Below, piece by piece: positions 43,354-48,437 of a DNA stretch of 48,437 bases; within the stretch, counting starts at the first letter, position 1; every line of letters begins with the position of its first letter. Made by a program: the position numbers and the translations under genes. Location: positions 1 through 48,437 of the forward strand of contig JAUCGG010000015.1 of assembly GCA_030378015.1 (NCBI GenBank), written 5' to 3'. This DNA comes from Desulfococcaceae bacterium HSG8 (GTDB lineage: Bacteria > Desulfobacterota > Desulfobacteria > Desulfobacterales > 4be13). A model generated the notes under the pieces. It was not told the origin of the DNA. It searched no databases and was given only the letters and a program-made list of their open reading frames with translations.

Positions 43354-45042
43354 TTAAAAAAGGCGGGTAATTTCGTCCACTTCGAAACATGGCCATTCCA
43401 CGGATTCACCCTGTCTTAAAGCTTCAATCCCCTGGCCCTCTTCAAGCACTTCCCCGATAACAGATACGTCCGTGCCGGCTTCCCGGATATCACGGATGAG
43501 ATTTTCGCAGGTATCCTGTCTGCAACAGATCAGGAGACTGCCGGAACCGATAAGCCCCAGGGGATGTATATCGAAAAGCCGGCAAACCGCCTCGGTCTGG
43601 GGAAAAACCGGGATATCCTCTGTGCGAATCCTGATCCTGTGGCCTCCGGCAATACTCAGTTCCTCAAGTGCGGTCGCGACGCCGCCTTCGGTGACATCGT
43701 GCATGGCACTGGTTCCGCTGGATAGCGCCGCTATTTTTGCCTCCCTCAGCACACTGATATGGGAAAGGAAATTCCTGCATGTCTCAATATCTGCTTCTGC
43801 CATTCCCAGTTCTTTCAGCCTGTCCCCGAATTCCCTGGCAATGATGCTGGTTCCTTCCACTGCAACCCCTTTGGTCAGCAGGACATTATCCCCGGGCCGC
43901 ATATTCCTCTTGTCAATCAGATCTGCCCTCGGGACGGTTCCGGCCAGCATTCCCGTGACCACGGGCCTTGTGACCGCGTCGGTAATTTCCGTATGCCCCC
44001 CGCACAGCGTGATTCCCCATTTACGGCACACATCTTTCAGGTTATGCATGACATGGAATATCTCGGAAGCACTGGTTCCGCAGGGAAATAGCAGGGTGGT
44101 CAGGAACCACCGGGGAATTGCCCCTGATGTGGCAATATCATTGGCATTGATCAGAACCGCGTAGTGGCCGATGGAATCCGTGGCAAAGGTGATGGGATCA
44201 GATTTGAGGACAAGCACCTCCTCGTTATCCACATTCACCGCGGCAATATCTTCGCCTATCCCCGGATTTATCAATACTGACGGATCATCAAAGGCAAACT
44301 GTTCCAGAACTCCCTTTAAAAGCTCATTGGGAAACTTGCCAGCGGGGAGCGGGGTTCCCAGACGTATGATTTCCCTGAGTTCATCCAAGTGCGAAATGGT
44401 GTAGTCGCTTTCTGCTATGGAATCGTCCCGGGTTTCGAGTTTCCAGTTCAGATTTCCCGGTTTCGGGTCCCCGGTTTCCGACGCGTTATCCAGGAAAACT
44501 GTGATTGCCCCGGCATTGCGCCCTGCCCGGATATCAAAAATGAAGTCTCCTGCCATAAGGATATCTTTGGCATTTACTCCCAGTTTTCGGGCAGCCATCA
44601 GGATGCAGTCAGGACTGGGTTTGGGTTCGACAGCATCATCCCGGGAGATAATCAGGTCAAAGTCCGACGGGCCGGTGGTTTCAAAATTCTCCAAGGCACG
44701 ATTTACCGACTTCAGGGTGTTCCGGGTGACAATTCCGATACAAAGACCTTTTGCACGGAGATAAGAAATCAATGCCTCTGCCCCCGGGTTCGGTTCGGAG
44801 TTTTCAGCAGCCTCAAGCTCAAAATGTTCCAGTTCAATCCGGGCAGCTTCCTTCCGAGCCTTGCTCTGAATATTTTCAATAAATTCCAGAACCGGTACAT
44901 CCTCAGGACAGCCCACAGCCTGCCTCACCACGGAAAGATCCAGCGCGTCAGGTTTTGTCAATGTGCCGTCAAAGTCGAACAGCACAGCTTTTATGCAAAA
45001 CGGTGTTTGGTGTTTGGTGTTTGGTGTTTGGTGTTTGGTCAT
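43354..45042 (-). CDS. HAD phosphatase fused to AIR synthase-like domain
   Basis: 562 aa. Residues about 17-225 are a HAD hydrolase: VLFDFDGTLT (nucleophile and acid Asp), VTRNT (motif II), EPKPSPDCI (Lys) and GDFIFDIRAGRNAGA (acidic motif). Residues about 240-562 are an AIR synthase/HypE-type ATP-binding domain: GIGEDIAAV, LKSDPITFATDSIGHYAVLI, NANDIATSGAIPRW, GGHTEITDAV, LLTKGVAVEGTSII, HDVTEGGVATAL. The HypE C-terminal cysteine tail is absent, and the SelD N-terminal Cys/Sec loop is absent. The first 15 residues (TKHQTPNTKHQTP) are encoded by a heptamer array, so the true start may be inside. Likely phosphoryl chemistry on a small metabolite; the reaction is unknown. Confidence 0.85.
   Translation of the reverse strand: MTKHQTPNTKHQTPFCIKAVLFDFDGTLTKPDALDLSVVRQAVGCPEDVPVLEFIENIQSKARKEAARIELEHFELEAAENSEPNPGAEALISYLRAKGLCIGIVTRNTLKSVNRALENFETTGPSDFDLIISRDDAVEPKPSPDCILMAARKLGVNAKDILMAGDFIFDIRAGRNAGAITVFLDNASETGDPKPGNLNWKLETRDDSIAESDYTISHLDELREIIRLGTPLPAGKFPNELLKGVLEQFAFDDPSVLINPGIGEDIAAVNVDNEEVLVLKSDPITFATDSIGHYAVLINANDIATSGAIPRWFLTTLLFPCGTSASEIFHVMHNLKDVCRKWGITLCGGHTEITDAVTRPVVTGMLAGTVPRADLIDKRNMRPGDNVLLTKGVAVEGTSIIAREFGDRLKELGMAEADIETCRNFLSHISVLREAKIAALSSGTSAMHDVTEGGVATALEELSIAGGHRIRIRTEDIPVFPQTEAVCRLFDIHPLGLIGSGSLLICCRQDTCENLIRDIREAGTDVSVIGEVLEEGQGIEALRQGESVEWPCFEVDEITRLF
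45002..45036. repeat. GGTGTTT x5 heptamer array inside a coding start
   Basis: Five perfect units. Read on the minus strand as ACCAAAC units they encode the KHQTPNT start of the HAD-AIR synthase protein. A change by one unit would shift the frame relative to ATG 45042. Confidence 0.92.
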
Positions 45043-45145
45043 CTGCTCCGACTTTCATGTTTCGTTGTGATCAGCATATCAACTGTTTGCATGGCCGTGT
45101 AGCATATTGTTCAAGCCTTATCAATAAAATAATCGAAATAACCTG

Positions 45146-45282
45146 GGCACTGGTTCAGTTCAATGGGATTTTCTGGAAAAATAACCCGGATTTGTCTGAA
45201 ATAACAACAGATTGCCGGATATCCGGGATTCCAAGACAACAGCCTGATTTTACAAGAATTCCCATTGAACTGAACTAGTGCC
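45146..45282. mobile_element. MITE family D truncating the CRISPR array
   Basis: 137 bp with inverted ends GGCACTGGTTCAGTTCAATG and its inverse CATTGAACTGAACTAGTGCC (one mismatch). Its right end abuts the last ten bases of a CRISPR repeat. Confidence 0.78.
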
Positions 45283-45292
45283 AAGGGATAAC
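45283..45292. repeat. remnant of a 43rd CRISPR repeat
   Basis: AAGGGATAAC equals the last ten bases of the repeat, followed by a 36-base spacer-length segment (45293-45328) before the first complete repeat. Confidence 0.8.
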
Positions 45293-45328
45293 AGGTGTAC
45301 AAAAATCTGGAGGGAACATCCAATGAAT

Positions 45329-47999
45329 CTCATAACTCCTCATGGGAAGGGATAACTTAGAAGAATACAATTTATATGGATGTTCGCATGGTCTCATAAC
45401 TCCTCATGGGAAGGGATAACCCGGACCTGATCCGACTTCAGGAAGAAAGAAATAACTCATAACTCCTCATGGGAAGGGATAACCCTGCCTGCGTCTCACA
45501 GGTTTGAAATACTCAGCAGCTCATAACTCCTCATGGGAAGGGATAACTCCAAACTCAGCCCCTGGCGCAAAAGTTCTGTGGCCTCATAACTCCTCATGGG
45601 AAGGGATAACGGGAATTATGACGATTGGCAGAGGAAAAGAAAAACGCCTCATAACTCCTCATGGGAAGGGATAACGCTGGCCGGGGTAGCTCTGAACCTG
45701 CTGGCCGGGGTAGCTCATAACTCCTCATGGGAAGGGATAACGATTCTGACAACGGGGCCATCTAAAATATTTTTGTCTCATAACTCCTCATGGGAAGGGA
45801 TAACGCGGTGACAGCCGGAGTATTGCAGCAACTTCTGTTGTCTCATAACTCCTCATGGGAAGGGATAACATTCAGGATGTTTTTACAAATACGACGAAAA
45901 AAGCCTCATAACTCCTCATGGGAAGGGATAACTGGCGAATATCGGGCAGATGGGACTTGCAAATCAGATCTCATAACTCCTCATGGGAAGGGATAACTTT
46001 CAGATCGGGGCGGGCCGGAACGGGAAAAGCCTCTCATAACTCCTCATGGGAAGGGATAACGCTGTACATATTCTTCCCATTCCCCCATCAGCCGTTCTCA
46101 TAACTCCTCATGGGAAGGGATAACCCGGGGGGGACGCGCAACGGCGCCGGCTGCTGCAAGGACTCATAACTCCTCATGGGAAGGGATAACATCGCTGCTG
46201 TGCCCTGGTAGCATTCGCTACAGCACTCATAACTCCTCATGGGAAGGGATAACCGGCCGCGGCGTCTAACCCGGCATTGTAAAAAAAATACACTCATAAC
46301 TCCTCATGGGAAGGGATAACCGCGTTGCAGGCGGGGATTCTGCGGGATTCGTGCAGACTCATAACTCCTCATGGGAAGGGATAACGACGAAAATTGGCTC
46401 CGGGCCGAATTCAAAAAAGCACTCATAACTCCTCATGGGAAGGGATAACCAAGGAGAGAGAACATGCAAAAAGTCAGTGTCTTGACTCATAACTCCTCAT
46501 GGGAAGGGATAACTCGTGAATGCTCTTGAGCGTTTTTTGGAAGAGCGACTCATAACTCCTCATGGGAAGGGATAACAACAGCTATCCGGACTTTAACCGG
46601 ATTCATTTATGCTCATAACTCCTCATGGGAAGGGATAACAAATCACTGGCGGAACATTATTCATTAGGATTCTCGTCTCATAACTCCTCATGGGAAGGGA
46701 TAACAGGTATAAGAGACTGCCGGGCAATCCCCGACAGTGACTCATAACTCCTCATGGGAAGGGATAACTCTTCAAGTTTTTCAATTTTTCTACCGGAATC
46801 CTTCACTCATAACTCCTCATGGGAAGGGATAACCAATCTTGATCACAGATCCATGCTGATGAGCCAGATATCATAACTCCTCATGGGAAGGGATAACTCC
46901 CGTTGCTTTTCTGTAATGACGGGCTCCGAGTAACGGCTCATAACTCCTCATGGGAAGGGATAACTCGCAGATTGTGGGGGACGAAAAAACGATGCGGGAC
47001 TCATAACTCCTCATGGGAAGGGATAACCCTGATTTTTCTTGGCGATCACGTCTTCCACGGTTCCGCTCATAACTCCTCATGGGAAGGGATAACCTGCAGT
47101 GAGCTTGGCGAATTCATTACCTCTGCCTCATAACTCCTCATGGGAAGGGATAACGCAGAAGAAAGAGCCATCCTCCGGGAAAAAATTACACTCATAACTC
47201 CTCATGGGAAGGGATAACATTACAAGGCGAATGTAAGGGGAAAAGCATTCAAATCTCATAACTCCTCATGGGAAGGGATAACTTGAGATACTTATTCCGG
47301 AAACTGGCAAAACTGGAGACTCATAACTCCTCATGGGAAGGGATAACGCGTATGATCGGGATTCCGGGGCAAAACTGGGCCCCGGCTCATAACTCCTCAT
47401 GGGAAGGGATAACCAAACCGCCAGTATTTAGCTGCTGTTTCCCCTCTTTCGGCTCATAACTCCTCATGGGAAGGGATAACAGACCTGCACGGCAACAGAG
47501 TTGTTTATTCAGCTTCGGCTCATAACTCCTCATGGGAAGGGATAACTTGTTCGCTATTTGGGTAAACTTGTTGACGGATGGGACTCATAACTCCTCATGG
47601 GAAGGGATAACAAGAGAGAGGAAAAGAAGCTGAATATTTTCAATCGTCTCATAACTCCTCATGGGAAGGGATAACCGTTCTGCTTCGGCGATGATTCTGA
47701 TTATGCGGGCAGCTCATAACTCCTCATGGGAAGGGATAACATAATGCCGCCGCAACATGCCGAATGATTTCCAATACCTCATAACTCCTCATGGGAAGGG
47801 ATAACACCCATTTTTCCAGTCCGTATGAGCGGCGGTTCGACCCTCATAACTCCTCATGGGAAGGGATAACAAAAACAGACCGAGCTTAAACATAAATTCC
47901 CGCTCCTCATAACTCCTCATGGGAAGGGATAACTTCCTGCTGTGGGTTATTGTCGTTGCCTGGTCAGTGGTCTCATAACTCCTCATGGGAAGGGATAAC
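45329..47999. CRISPR. CRISPR array, 42 repeats and 41 spacers
   Basis: 28-base repeat starting CTCATAACTCC and ending GAAGGGATAAC. All copies are essentially identical except the one at 46870, whose first base is A. I counted 42 starts from 45329 to 47972; repeat-to-repeat distances of 61-67 give spacers of 33-39 bases, all different. No cas gene lies in the window. The left end was cut by a small mobile element. The AT-rich right flank (48060-48140) is the better leader candidate, which would mean transcription right to left, with repeats beginning GTTATCCC. Type cannot be told from the repeat alone. Confidence 0.97.
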
Positions 48000-48239
48000 T
48001 TGCCTCCACTGTGTCCTCTGCCGTTGCTATATAGTATCTGCTGAATTTCTCTTCAGACAGATCATCCCATAGTCTGATATGGGGTTAAATTTTTATGATT
48101 TAAGAGGTTTTAAATGCTTTTTACAGAATTTCGGGAAAAAATTTGTCGGAAATCCTGTTTTTCAGACGCGCCTCTCCTCTCTTCGGAACGGCCGGTTCCG
48201 GACCGGAGCAGGTGCGAAATTTCTGAAAGCCCTGTGAAA
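48000..48239. other. AT-rich CRISPR flank, possible leader
   Basis: No repeat or gene. Stretches such as TTAAATTTTTATGATTTAAG and AAAAAATTTGTC are leader-like. The hairpin CGGAAC-GGCCG-GTTCCG (about 48183-48199) lies near the end of the transposase. Confidence 0.45.
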
Positions 48240-48437
48240 TCAGGCGAGACCGAGCTTTTTCAGGCTTTCCTCACCGATTCTGTCCTCATCCCACAACCGG
48301 AGGAATTTTTTGAGATTGTGGGCGGTCTGACAGATCAGGGACCACATCCTGTGCCCTCCCAGCCTGTGCCACAGGCTTCTGCCGAAGCCCCGGAGGTTTT
48401 TGGCGACGGCGATGAACCCCTCCGTGGCGGAGCGGGC
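48240..48437 (-). CDS. transposase C-terminus (partial, IS1182/IS5-like)
   Basis: Runs off the window edge. Minus-strand translation of the last 65 residues reads ARSATEGFIAVAKNLRGFGR, RSLWHRLGGHRMWSLICQTA, HNLKKFLRLWDEDRIGEES and a stop at 48240-48242. The 'EGFIAVAKNLRGFGR' and 'HRMWSLICQTAHNLKKFL' pattern is that of DDE transposases whose last domain follows the catalytic Glu. The catalytic residues lie outside the window, and the exact family is uncertain. It lies beside the CRISPR leader-candidate side and may separate the array from its cas genes. Confidence 0.7.
   Translation of the reverse strand, partial: ARSATEGFIAVAKNLRGFGRSLWHRLGGHRMWSLICQTAHNLKKFLRLWDEDRIGEESLKKLGLA

Noticed and set aside
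43354..45042. The AIR synthase domain as selenophosphate synthetase (SelD), which would fit the selenoprotein operon
   Set aside because: The SelD N-terminal Cys/Sec-Gly-x-Lys loop is absent, and the domain is closer to HypE/AIRS; the HypE C-terminal cysteine is missing too.
45596..47986. Open frames inside the CRISPR array giving repeated HNSSWEGIT or SLPMRSYE peptides
   Set aside because: They are translations of the 28-base repeat and change at each spacer; no gene-like start sites.

Overview
The window looks like a chromosome segment of an anaerobic, sulfate-reducer-type Desulfobacterota bacterium. A large-genome Desulfobacterales such as a Desulfonema relative is likely, but that is inference. 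The evidence is a Wood-Ljungdahl MetF/MetV plus Hdr/Mvh electron-transfer operon, in-frame UGA (selenocysteine) codons, sigma-54 regulation, many hybrid kinases, and intergenic DNA packed with small palindromic mobile elements. No rRNA or tRNA gene was recognised.

Region 1 (1-6.5 kb): repeat-rich DNA, then an operon of a GAF histidine kinase, an NtrC-family sigma-54 activator and an archaemetzincin-like protease. Next is a gene with two matched palindromes (5191, 5291) and a perfect sigma-54 promoter (5409). It encodes a GcvH-fold protein without the lipoyl lysine and with two copies of a four-cysteine motif.

Region 2 (6.5-20.4 kb), the centrepiece: two perfect and one weaker sigma-54 promoter precede hdrA1-mvhD1-hdrA2-mvhD2-hdrCB-metV-metF. 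Five of the seven genes are interrupted by an in-frame UGA where the family has cysteine (or next to such positions). Each UGA is followed, 20-23 nt later, by a hairpin with a GG-containing loop, as expected of bacterial SECIS elements. HdrA1 also carries an inserted GltD-like NAD(P)H dehydrogenase module. The set resembles the MetFV-HdrABC-MvhD methylene-THF reductase complex of Moorella, with HdrA and MvhD duplicated, all soluble, and with NAD(P)H as a plausible donor. Every gap in the operon contains tandem heptanucleotide arrays.

Region 3 (20.4-29.5 kb): two broken VapBC-like relics, then minus-strand accessory genes: a STAND-like ATPase with Sel1 repeats, a DUF6516/HVO_A0114-type pair, a second AAA ATPase, a TPR protein, two small genes and an iron-sulfur flavoprotein.

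Region 4 (29.5-45 kb): nested small mobile elements around a six-helix membrane protein, a broken glutaredoxin, a ParA/CpsD-like protein with a damaged Walker A and a 24-copy heptamer array abutting its start codon, two hybrid kinases, a porin and a phosphate-binding-like protein (a likely sensory/uptake set), a membrane-anchored small protein, and a HAD-AIR synthase fusion.

Region 5 (45.1-48.4 kb): a CRISPR array with 42 intact repeats and one repeat cut by a small palindromic element. No cas genes are present, and a transposase fragment lies at the window end.
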